A DNA stretch of 20,285 bases, taken from the NCBI GenBank assembly GCA_964606085.1, contig CAZSFD010000092.1, positions 1 to 20,285 of the forward strand, written 5' to 3'. Origin of the DNA: CAIQJJ01 sp964606085 (GTDB taxonomy: Bacteria; Chloroflexota; Anaerolineae; Anaerolineales; UBA4823). Positions 1 through 7,089 of this stretch are shown here, piece after piece. The position numbers and the translations under genes are program-made. The stretch's first letter is position 1, and each line of letters begins with the position of its first letter. Under the pieces are notes generated by a model. That model made no database searches, was not told the DNA's origin, and saw only the letters and a list, made by a program, of their open reading frames with translations.

Positions 1-54
1 GCGCACTAATCCAGGAAATTCTCGTTTTTTGTGCAAGAAGTTCGCGGGTTAGGC
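1..54 (-). repeat. 54-bp intergenic repeat, copy 1 (inverted relative to copy 2)
   Basis: Read on the minus strand, this segment matches 8949-9002 on the plus strand at 50 of 54 positions with no gaps. It begins 1 bp after the stop codon of the acyl-CoA synthetase gene and runs to the window edge, so its far end cannot be seen. It is itself an imperfect palindrome: arms beginning CTAAYCC and ending GGRTTAG surround a CACAAAAAA core. It is probably a dispersed extragenic palindrome; a terminator role for the synthetase gene is possible but not shown. Confidence 0.85.
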
Positions 55-55
55 A

Positions 56-2131
56 TTATCTACCCCGATAGCGCACGTCTACCGCAAAAATTCCCTCGCC
101 TTCGGCCAATACGCGCAGCGGGTTGATTTCGATTTCGTCAATTTGGGGGAAGTCCAGCGCTAGTTGGGAAAGGCTCAGCAGCGCGGTAAGGACTGCCTGG
201 CGGTCTGCGGGTGGCAGGTGGCGGAAGCCGCTCAGCTTGCGCCCGGCCCAGGTACGCGACAACATGGCTTCGGCCTCGCTGCGGCTCAACCCGGCCAGTT
301 CAAAGGTGACATCGCCCAGGCCCTCCACTTCCACGCCGCCAGAACCGAACATCAGTAGGGGGCCAAATTGGGCGTCGCGCACCATGCCGAGGATCACTTC
401 TTGCCCGGCGGGGATCATCTGTTGCACCAACACACCTTCGATCTGTGCCGCGGGCATGGCTGTGCGGGCGTTGCCCCATACGCGTTGATAGCCCTGGCGC
501 ACGGCATCCGCATCGGCCAGCCCAAGCAGCACGCCGCCTACATCTGATTTGTGTGAAATATCGGCTGAGACGATCTTCAAGGCCACGGGAAAGCCCATGG
601 CTTCAGCCAGTGCTGCGGCCTGCGCTGCCGATTCTGCCGTTTCGGCGGCAGGTGTGCGGATGCCGTAGGCGTTCAAAAGTGCTGGGATATTGAAGGTTTT
701 CAGCTTGGGTGGTTGGTGGGGGCGTGTTGGCTCAGCCGCCGGGGGACGTACGATTTTGGCGCGCTGTACCAATGCGGCCAGTGCGGAGACGGCTTGTTCA
801 GCGTAGGGGTAGGCCGGGATGCGCGCGCCTTGAAAGCGCCTGGCGGCCTTGGCCAACATCTCACCGCCCATCAAGGCGATGATGATCGGTTTCGTAAAGG
901 CCCTGTCGGTTGAGCCTGTCGAAACCGACGCGGCTGTCTGGATGATGGCTTCGGCAAATTGCGCCGGGTCGCCGACGGGCGGGAGCGGCAGGATGAGCAA
1001 TATGGCATCGGTATTGCCATCGGCCAGTAGGAATTGCAGGCCGGCGGCATATTGTTCGGGGGTGGCGCTGCCCAGCATATCCACCGGATTGCGCAGGCTG
1101 GCTGCGGGAGGCAGAATCTCGGCCAGCGATTTGCGCGTAGCCGCATCCAGTTCGGCCAGGCGTAATCCGTGGAACTCAAGCGCATCGCTGACGATGACGC
1201 CCGGCCCGCCAGCGTTGGTCAGTACGGCCACACGCTCTCCGGCTGGCAAGGGGCTCCAGGCCAACGCCTTTGCCCAGTGGATCAGGTCTTCGTCGGCCTG
1301 GGCGCGCAGCACACCGGCGCGGCGGAAGGCGGCATCAAAGGCGTGATCTTGCCCGGCCAATGCGCCCGTATGCGAGGCGGCGGCGCGTTGGCCGCTGGCA
1401 GACCGCCCCACCTTCATGGCAACGATCGCTTTGCTGTGGCTGGCCTGGCGGGCGGCGGCGACAAAACGTGCGCCATCCTTGAGGCCCTCCAGGTAGAGCA
1501 AAATGACTTTGCTGTGTTCGTCAGCCGCCAGAATGGGCAGAAAATCATTCTCGTTGAGATCGGCCTGGTTGCCCAGGCTGACCAGGCGCGACAGCCCCAG
1601 GCCCTCGCGGCGCGCCCAATCAATCATCACATCCAGGATCGCTCCCGAATGGGAAATGATGGCAACTTCGCCCTGCAATGGCGCGGGGGGCGGCAGAAAG
1701 GTTGTGTCGAGCGGTGTGTGCGTATCTATCACGCCAACGCAATTGGGGCCGAGGAGGCGCATTCCCCATTGGCGGGCCACGCGCAGACATTCAGCTTCGC
1801 GGGCTGCGCCGTCTGCTCCGCTTTCGCTGAACCCCCCGGAAAGGAGGATGGCGCAGCGGATGCCGCGCGCTCCGCAGACTTGCAGTGTGGCGGGCATCTG
1901 CTCTGCCGGGACGAGGATGACCGCCAGGTCAACGGGATCGGGTATCTCATCCAGGGTGGTATAGATTGGCTGACCCAATAATTCACCGCCGCGTGGGTTG
2001 ATGAAGTGAATGGCTCCCGGGTAGCCACTTTCGACGAGATTGGCCGCCAGGCGGTAGCCCAGTTTGGCCGGGTTTGCGCTGGCGCCGATCACGGCTATGC
2101 CATGCGGTGTGAAAAATGTTTGCATTGCCAT
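56..2131 (-). CDS. Acyl-CoA synthetase (NDP-forming), fused alpha/beta, acetate--CoA ligase family
   Basis: A 691-residue protein of the ADP-forming acyl-CoA synthetase family, which interconverts an acyl-CoA plus ADP and phosphate with the free acid, CoA and ATP, usually to harvest ATP in fermentation. Visible domains in order: an N-terminal CoA-binding Rossmann fold (GASANPAKLGY near residue 16, GPNCVG near 128), the two succinyl-CoA-ligase-like domains (SHSGAILD near 160; ASHTGALAG with the likely phospho-histidine His254), and a C-terminal ATP-grasp domain from about 470 (SHKSDVGG with His527, then FGSGGVEVEGLGD and EIEINPL). The length fits a fused alpha plus beta enzyme without an acetyltransferase domain. 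The ATG at 2131 has GGAGG about 5 bases upstream. The substrate cannot be told from sequence. A short palindromic repeat encodes residues about 401-409. The gene is divergent from the PHP gene across 142 bp of AT-richer DNA that should hold both promoters. Confidence 0.93.
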   Translation of the reverse strand: MAMQTFFTPHGIAVIGASANPAKLGYRLAANLVESGYPGAIHFINPRGGELLGQPIYTTLDEIPDPVDLAVILVPAEQMPATLQVCGARGIRCAILLSGGFSESGADGAAREAECLRVARQWGMRLLGPNCVGVIDTHTPLDTTFLPPPAPLQGEVAIISHSGAILDVMIDWARREGLGLSRLVSLGNQADLNENDFLPILAADEHSKVILLYLEGLKDGARFVAAARQASHSKAIVAMKVGRSASGQRAAASHTGALAGQDHAFDAAFRRAGVLRAQADEDLIHWAKALAWSPLPAGERVAVLTNAGGPGVIVSDALEFHGLRLAELDAATRKSLAEILPPAASLRNPVDMLGSATPEQYAAGLQFLLADGNTDAILLILPLPPVGDPAQFAEAIIQTAASVSTGSTDRAFTKPIIIALMGGEMLAKAARRFQGARIPAYPYAEQAVSALAALVQRAKIVRPPAAEPTRPHQPPKLKTFNIPALLNAYGIRTPAAETAESAAQAAALAEAMGFPVALKIVSADISHKSDVGGVLLGLADADAVRQGYQRVWGNARTAMPAAQIEGVLVQQMIPAGQEVILGMVRDAQFGPLLMFGSGGVEVEGLGDVTFELAGLSRSEAEAMLSRTWAGRKLSGFRHLPPADRQAVLTALLSLSQLALDFPQIDEIEINPLRVLAEGEGIFAVDVRYRGR
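905..929. repeat. 25-bp palindromic repeat inside the acyl-CoA synthetase coding sequence
   Basis: Perfect 7-bp arms GTCGGTT (905-911) and AACCGAC (923-929) flank an 11-base loop. The core on the minus strand is TTCGACAGGCTCAACC, a phrase I recognise as a widespread short dispersed repeat in many bacterial genomes. In the synthetase frame it encodes SVSTGSTDR, between the end of a predicted helix (AEAIIQTAA) and the next strand (KPIIIALMGG), where relatives normally have a very short turn. It therefore looks like an in-frame insertion. Confidence 0.65.
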
Positions 2132-2273
2132 TAACGCCTCCAGGCTATTTTCTCGATTTTTTTACGACCATTCGCGAAAACTTATCCAGACCTTTACCTG
2201 TTGATAAATATATCTTAATACCCCGTGTTTACAATGACCGTGTTTTGATGGTCTTGGTTCTGAGGAGCATGGA

Positions 2274-3005
2274 ATGGGTATTGCCGATTTGCACATTCAT
2301 ACACACTATAGCTGGGATGGCACCTGTACGGTGCGCGCCGCGCTGAAGCGTGCCATGATGGTTGGCCTGGATGTGATCGCGATCACCGATCACGATTCGA
2401 TTGGGGGATGTGCTGAAGCGGTGGAAATTGCCCCTGAATATGGGGTCGCGGTGATCCCGGGGTGCGAGGTGTCCAGCGTAGAAGGGCATATCCTGGCCTT
2501 ATTTATTGAAAACCCCATTCCAGCGGGCTTATCGCTGATAGAAACGCTGCACGCCATTGCCGAACAAGGCGGCATCGCGATTGCCGCCCATCCCTACGAA
2601 GAACGCGCCCCCAGCGTGACGCGTCCCATGGTTGAAAAAGCCCTGGCTGATCCCGTGGGTGCTGGCGTATTACTGGGGATCGAGGCTTTCAATGCCAGCC
2701 TAATTTTTCACAAAAGCCGCCCGATGGCTGAAAAACTGCCTGGCGAAGTGGGCCTGGCGGCTGTTGGCAACAGCGACGCGCATATTTCGTGGATGATAGG
2801 TGGGGGGGCTACTTATTTCCCTGGGCAAAGCGTCGCCGATCTACGTTATGCCCTGGTGCATCGAACAACGGAAGTGTTGAAGTTCGATACATTCCATCTG
2901 GAACATATCCTGCGGCGCTGGCTGCCGCAGTTTCTCTTGCGCAAAGCCGGTTGGGTCATCACCAATCGAGCGCCTGAGGCTTCCTTCTCTTTGGCGCGTA
3001 TCTAA
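2274..3005 (+). CDS. PHP-domain metal-dependent phosphoesterase
   Basis: A 243-residue PHP (polymerase and histidinol phosphatase) domain protein with all the usual metal-site motifs: DLHIHTHYSWDG (His7, His9, Asp15), ITDHDS (Asp39, His40), a Glu in PGCEVS (Glu65), His72, AAHPY (His106) and GNSDAH (Asp168, His170). Such proteins bind two or three metal ions and hydrolyse phosphoesters, as in the nucleoside 3',5'-bisphosphate phosphatase/RNase AM group; the substrate here is unknown. No signal peptide is visible, so it should be cytoplasmic. The ATG at 2274 has AGGAG at 2263-2267. The C-terminal 40 residues (LRRWLPQFLLRKAG) lie beyond the core fold. Its stop codon overlaps that of the convergent OppF-like gene by 4 bp, leaving no room for an intergenic terminator. 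Confidence 0.9.
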   Translation: MGIADLHIHTHYSWDGTCTVRAALKRAMMVGLDVIAITDHDSIGGCAEAVEIAPEYGVAVIPGCEVSSVEGHILALFIENPIPAGLSLIETLHAIAEQGGIAIAAHPYEERAPSVTRPMVEKALADPVGAGVLLGIEAFNASLIFHKSRPMAEKLPGEVGLAAVGNSDAHISWMIGGGATYFPGQSVADLRYALVHRTTEVLKFDTFHLEHILRRWLPQFLLRKAGWVITNRAPEASFSLARI

Positions 3006-4006
3006 ACTTCGTGGCAGGCCACCCAGTGACCTGGCTTGGCCTCGCGCCATTCGGGGGATACTTCGGCGCAGTGCTTGAGGCCGCGGCCCAGGGCGATGGG
3101 GCAGCGGGTGTGGAAGCGGCAGCCAGAAGGCGGGTTGAGCGGGCTGGGTACATCGCCTTCGAGGATGGTGCGTTGGTGCGTGCGGCTCTTCTTGGGGTCG
3201 GGGATGGGAACGGCGGAGAGCAGCGCCTGGGTGTAGGGGTGCAGCGGGTTTTCGTAGAGTTCGTTGCTGTCGGTCAGTTCGACCAGCACCCCCAGGTACA
3301 TCACCGCCACCCGGTCGCAAATGTGGCGTACCATGCTCAGATCGTGGGCGATGAAAAGATACGTCAACCCCAGGCGGTCTTGCAATTCTTCGAGTAAATT
3401 GACCACCTGCGCCTGGATTGAGACATCCAGCGCCGAAATCGGTTCGTCGCACACGATGAAGGCTGGTTCGGATGCCAGCGCCCGTGCCACGCCGATGCGT
3501 TGACGCTGCCCGCCAGAAAATTCGTGGGGGAAACGATTGAGATGACGGGCGTTAAGCCCCACCAGGTTGAGCAGTTCCTTTACCCGTTCGGTACGTTCCG
3601 CTTCTGTTTTGAGCAAACGATGCACCCGCAATGGCTCGCCGACAATACTGTTGACCGTCCAGCGAGGGTTGAGCGAGGCGTAGGGGTCTTGAAAGATCAT
3701 CTGCGCTTTGCGGCGCAGGGCCAGCAGGTCGCCGCCTTTGGCGCGTTGAATATCCTGTCCGTCAATGGCCACGCGGCCACTGGTGGCGGGATAGAGCGCC
3801 AGGAGTGTCCGTCCGGCGGTAGTTTTGCCGCAGCCGCTTTCACCCACCAGGCCGAGGGTTTCGCGGGGGGCAATCGAAAACGAAATATCATCCACCGCCC
3901 GCACGGTGCCAATTTTGCGCTGAAAAACTAAGCCGCTGGCGACGGGGAAATGCTTGGTGAGGTGGTCAACCTGAACGAGGGGAGTGGACATGGGGGCAGG
4001 TAGCAT
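3002..4006 (-). CDS. Peptide ABC transporter ATP-binding protein (OppF/DppF type)
   Basis: The second of the two ATPases of the peptide importer, 334 residues; it would pair with the OppD-type ATPase to power the B/C permeases. Visible are Walker A GESGCGKTT (Lys61), the Q-loop QDPYASLNPR, the signature FSGGQRQR, Walker B FIVCDEPISALD and the H-loop IAHD. After these comes the oligopeptide-transporter C-terminal region (NPLHPYTQALLSAVPIPDP) with four cysteines (GCRF..RC, HC, AC). In some Opp/Dpp ATPases this region has been reported to hold an iron-sulphur cluster; whether it does here is unknown. The start is uncertain: ATG at 4006 lies 19 bases after the preceding gene, ATG at 3991 (MSTPLVQV) better matches relatives, and neither has a clear Shine-Dalgarno. 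It is the last gene of the operon. Confidence 0.93.
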   Translation of the reverse strand: MLPAPMSTPLVQVDHLTKHFPVASGLVFQRKIGTVRAVDDISFSIAPRETLGLVGESGCGKTTAGRTLLALYPATSGRVAIDGQDIQRAKGGDLLALRRKAQMIFQDPYASLNPRWTVNSIVGEPLRVHRLLKTEAERTERVKELLNLVGLNARHLNRFPHEFSGGQRQRIGVARALASEPAFIVCDEPISALDVSIQAQVVNLLEELQDRLGLTYLFIAHDLSMVRHICDRVAVMYLGVLVELTDSNELYENPLHPYTQALLSAVPIPDPKKSRTHQRTILEGDVPSPLNPPSGCRFHTRCPIALGRGLKHCAEVSPEWREAKPGHWVACHEV

Positions 4007-4025
4007 GCAGCAGGGATGGGTAGGT

Positions 4026-5036
4026 TTAGCGGAGAGAACCGGTTTTGAGGTCTACCCAGCAGGCGGTTTGGTGGGGGCTGTTGCTGGCCGTGGAGACGGG
4101 GGTCAGCGGGGGAACGTGATTCCAGCAAATTTCCTGGACAAATTCGCAGCGCGGGGCGAAGGGGCAGCCTAGTGGTTCGGCGAGCAGGTTGGGCGGCGCA
4201 CCGGGGATGGATTTGAGACGCTGCTGGCGGCGGCGGTCGGCGCGTGGCAGCGCCGCCAGTAAGGCCAGGGTGTAAGGGTGTTGCGGCGCTTCGTAGAGAT
4301 CGTCCACCGCGGCTTTTTCGACGACGAACCCGGCGTACATCACCATCACCCGGTCGGCCAGGCCAGCCACCACGCCCAGGTCGTGGGTGATCCAGATCAT
4401 CGCCATGCCGATCTGTTGGCGGAAACGCATGGCCAGTTCGACAATTTGCGCCTGAATGGTCACATCGAGGGCGGTGGTCGGTTCGTCGGCGATCAAGATG
4501 CTGGGGATGCAGGCGAGGGCCATGGCGATCATCACGCGTTGGCGCATACCGCCCGAAAACTGGTGGGGGTAGCTATCCAGCCGGCGTTGGGCATCGGGGA
4601 TGCCCACGGCTTCGAGCAGTTCGAGCGCACGCTGGTTGGCTTTGTCAGGCGCAAGGCCGAGGTGAACGCGCAGCCCTTCGGTCATCTGGCGGCGGATGGA
4701 TAGCACCGGGTTGAGCGAGGTCATCGGGTCCTGGAAGATCATGGCGATCTCTTTGCCGCGGATGTGGTTCAACTGCGCCTCGCTCATTTGCAGCAGATCG
4801 TCGCCGCGATAAAGCGCCTTGCCGCTGACGATTTCACCTGGCGGCCTGGGGATCAGGCCAAGCAGCGACATCATCGTCACCGATTTGCCGCAGCCGCTCT
4901 CACCCACCACGGCCAGCGTTTCACCTTCGCTCAGGTTGAACGAAACGCCATTGACCGCGTAGACGGTGCCTTCGGTGGTGCGAAAGCGGGTTTTGAGATC
5001 GCTGACTTCAAGCAGGGTGTTCACAAATGATTCCAT
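4026..5036 (-). CDS. Peptide ABC transporter ATP-binding protein (OppD/DppD type)
   Basis: A 336-residue ABC ATPase of the OppD/DppD group. Visible are Walker A GESGCGKSVT (Lys51), the Q-loop FQDPMTSLNPV, the signature FSGGMRQRV, Walker B ILIADEPTTALD and the H-loop ITHD. The C-terminal region typical of peptide transporters follows (APQHPYTLALLAALPR), with the four-cysteine arrangement CPFAPRC, C and C near the end. It couples ATP hydrolysis to peptide import at the inner face of the membrane. It begins 9 bases after the permease C stop codon, with no convincing Shine-Dalgarno, suggesting translational coupling. Confidence 0.94.
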   Translation of the reverse strand: MESFVNTLLEVSDLKTRFRTTEGTVYAVNGVSFNLSEGETLAVVGESGCGKSVTMMSLLGLIPRPPGEIVSGKALYRGDDLLQMSEAQLNHIRGKEIAMIFQDPMTSLNPVLSIRRQMTEGLRVHLGLAPDKANQRALELLEAVGIPDAQRRLDSYPHQFSGGMRQRVMIAMALACIPSILIADEPTTALDVTIQAQIVELAMRFRQQIGMAMIWITHDLGVVAGLADRVMVMYAGFVVEKAAVDDLYEAPQHPYTLALLAALPRADRRRQQRLKSIPGAPPNLLAEPLGCPFAPRCEFVQEICWNHVPPLTPVSTASNSPHQTACWVDLKTGSLR

Positions 5037-5045
5037 CGTTCGGCG

Positions 5046-5993
5046 TTAAACCGTGCGGCTGCGAGGGTCGAGGGCATCACGCAGTCCATCGCCGAGGAAA
5101 TTGATGCTGAGAACGATCAGGACGATCAGCAGGCCGGGGAACAGCCACAGCCAATAAGCGCCCTGGTCAATGTAGCCGTAAGCCCCTTCGAGCATATTGC
5201 CCCAGGTGGCCGTCGGAGGGCGCACGCCCATGCCCAAGAAGCTGATGTAGGCTTCGAGCGTGATGGCGTTGGCCACACCCAGGGTGGCCGCGACGACAAT
5301 GGGGGCCACGCTGTTGGGCAGAATGTGGTGGAAGATGATCTGCCAGGTTGGGGTGCCAGTGGCGCGGGCGGCCAGGATAAATTCGTTTTCTTTGAGCGAG
5401 AGGAATTGCGAGCGTACGATGCGCGCCAGGTAGGGCCAGTTGGTCAGGCCGATGATGGCGATGATGATCACCACGCTGCCTGAAAACTCGCGACCGCCCA
5501 GGGTGATGTTGGGCAGCGCGCCGCCGAAGAATTTCGCCATTACAATCAACAGGAAAATCTGCGGGATGATCAGCACGGCTTCGGTGAAACGCATCGCCAG
5601 GGCGTCGAACCAGCCGCCGTAGTAGCCGGCCAGCGCGCCAATGGTCACGCCGACGGCCACTTCAAGCAGCACCGCCGTCAGGCCGATGAGGATCGAAATT
5701 TGGCCGCCGTAGATGGTGCGCGCCAGAATGTCACGGCCTACCGTATCGGTGCCGAAGGGATGTTGACGTGAAGGTGGTTGCAGGCGCAGGGTGGTGTCGT
5801 TGAAATTGGCGTATTCTTCCGAAACGAGCAGCGCGCCCCCATACGAATACAAGACGAGAAAGATCAGCACACACAGGCCAAAGATAGCCATCTTGTGCCG
5901 CCGAAAGCGACGCCAGGTGAGCTGGCGCAGGGTCAACGGCGGCGACTCGATGTCGTCGGCAGCGAGATGGTGGGGAGGCTTTTCGTCACTCAT
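5046..5993 (-). CDS. Peptide ABC transporter permease (OppC/DppC type)
   Basis: A 315-residue inner-membrane permease. It has an N-terminal cytoplasmic segment, a first membrane helix (MAIFGLCVLIFLVLYSYGG), the conserved HPFGTDTVGRDIL motif, further helices, and the EAA-type loop RATGTPTWQIIFHHILPNSVAP that contacts the ATPases. The C-terminus reads FLGDGLRDALDPR, as is usual for OppC/DppC. I chose the ATG at 5993 (MSDEKPPH) because it overlaps the permease B stop codon by 8 bases (ATGAGTGA) and matches normal family length. An upstream in-frame extension to 6065 would lie inside the permease B gene and is low-complexity. Confidence 0.94.
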   Translation of the reverse strand: MSDEKPPHHLAADDIESPPLTLRQLTWRRFRRHKMAIFGLCVLIFLVLYSYGGALLVSEEYANFNDTTLRLQPPSRQHPFGTDTVGRDILARTIYGGQISILIGLTAVLLEVAVGVTIGALAGYYGGWFDALAMRFTEAVLIIPQIFLLIVMAKFFGGALPNITLGGREFSGSVVIIIAIIGLTNWPYLARIVRSQFLSLKENEFILAARATGTPTWQIIFHHILPNSVAPIVVAATLGVANAITLEAYISFLGMGVRPPTATWGNMLEGAYGYIDQGAYWLWLFPGLLIVLIVLSINFLGDGLRDALDPRSRTV

Positions 5994-7020
5994 AGCGGAT
6001 GCGCGGGTCGAGCCAGGCGTAGACAACGTCGGTGATGATCTGGAAGATGACGACGGCGCTGGCAATCAGCAGCAGGATGCCCATCACCAGTGGTGTGTCG
6101 CCATCGGAGACGCCATCGAGGAACAGGCGTCCCATGCCGGGCCAGGCGAAAATGCGCTCGGTGACGACCGCCCCCGCCAGCAGCAGCGGCAGGTCGAGGC
6201 CGACAATCGTCACCAGGGGCAGCGAGGCGTTTTTAAGGGCGTGCGGGGCGATCACTTGGCGGCGTGGCAGGCCCTTCGAGCGGGCGGTGCGGATGTAATC
6301 TTGCCCCATCACTTCGAGCATGGTGCTGCGCACATAGCGGCTGTAGGCGGCGAAACTGATCAGGGCGATGGAAAGCACCGGCAAAATCATGTGTTGGATC
6401 ACCTGCCCGGCGGTCTTGCCCACTTGCGGGTCAAACATGCCCACCCAGGGCAGGTAGGGCAGCCCGGCCTGCTTGGGGTAGACGCCGACCACATAAATGC
6501 TGACCAGGGCAATGAAGAAAATTGGCATCGAGTAACCGATGAAGGATACTGCCGTGACGAGGTTATCTACCAGCGAATACTGTCGCAGGGCCGAATAGAC
6601 GCCCAGGAGCAGGGCGCCGGAAATGATCACGGCCTCTGCGGTCAGCATCAAGACCAAGGTGTTGGGCAGGCGTTCGGCGATGACCTCGGTCACAGGAACG
6701 CCGCGGTGGGTGAGCGATGAACCCCAATCGCCGCGCAGCACGCCTTTGCGCCTGCCGGGCGTTTCGGCCACGCCATCGCCATCCATGTCAATTTTTGTCC
6801 AATCGTTGCCGACCAGCCAGTACAGATATTGCACCAGGATCGGCTTGTCCAGCCCAAGCTGACGCGTCAGCCGTTCGCGGTCAGCCGAGCGCGTCACGCG
6901 CCGTCCCCCCATCGTCGCCAGCGGATCACCCACATTTTGCATCAGTACGAATAGAACGATGCTGAGGATGAACAGCAGCGGAATGGCGGTCAGCAAGCGG
7001 CGGAGGATATAGCGGGCCAT
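5986..7020 (-). CDS. Peptide ABC transporter permease (OppB/DppB type)
   Basis: A 344-residue permease starting MARYILRRLL, the typical OppB/DppB amino terminus. Family hallmarks are the first helix, the RQLGLDKPILVQYLYWL segment, GDWGSSL, several membrane helices, the EAA loop YIRTARSKGLPRRQVIAPHALKNA and the C-terminal AWLDPRIRY. The external loop after helix 1 holds an acidic DMDGDGVAE sequence (residues 78-86) that looks like an EF-hand-type calcium loop; I read it as a feature of this clade rather than damage. The ATG at 7020 lacks a strong Shine-Dalgarno. The gene lies 69 bp downstream of the binding-protein gene, across a long hairpin, and overlaps permease C by 8 bp. Confidence 0.94.
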   Translation of the reverse strand: MARYILRRLLTAIPLLFILSIVLFVLMQNVGDPLATMGGRRVTRSADRERLTRQLGLDKPILVQYLYWLVGNDWTKIDMDGDGVAETPGRRKGVLRGDWGSSLTHRGVPVTEVIAERLPNTLVLMLTAEAVIISGALLLGVYSALRQYSLVDNLVTAVSFIGYSMPIFFIALVSIYVVGVYPKQAGLPYLPWVGMFDPQVGKTAGQVIQHMILPVLSIALISFAAYSRYVRSTMLEVMGQDYIRTARSKGLPRRQVIAPHALKNASLPLVTIVGLDLPLLLAGAVVTERIFAWPGMGRLFLDGVSDGDTPLVMGILLLIASAVVIFQIITDVVYAWLDPRIRYE

Positions 7021-7034
7021 GGCGAGCGCAAATA

Positions 7035-7076
7035 ACAAGAGCGTAGAGAACAGCAATACATTCTCTACGCTCTTGT
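7035..7076 (-). promoter_or_regulatory. 16-bp perfect hairpin between binding-protein and permease B genes
   Basis: Arms at 7035-7050 and 7061-7076 (core CAAGAGCGTAGAGAA) are perfectly complementary around a 10-base loop. It lies 14 bp past the binding-protein stop codon and 15 bp before the permease ATG. On the minus strand only a weak T-rich tail (TTATTT) follows, so I read it as a partial terminator or an mRNA-stabilising 3' stem. In ABC operons such stems commonly raise binding-protein expression over that of the permeases. Confidence 0.75.
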
Positions 7077-7089
7077 CTCTAGCGGCTTT

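Noticed and set aside
2201..2235. TTGATA (2201-2206) and TACAAT (2230-2235) as a promoter for the PHP gene
   Set aside because: The 23-bp spacer is too long for a sigma70 promoter; the AT-rich gap probably holds a promoter but I cannot place it.
5994..6065. A longer amino terminus for the OppC-type permease
   Set aside because: The extension is Ser/Pro-rich, lies inside the OppB gene, and the ATG at 5993 overlaps the OppB stop codon in the usual coupled way.
7021..7056. A TTG start at 7056 for the OppB-type permease
   Set aside because: It would start inside the loop of the hairpin at 7035-7076 and add residues before the normal MARYILRR start; the ATG at 7020 fits the family.
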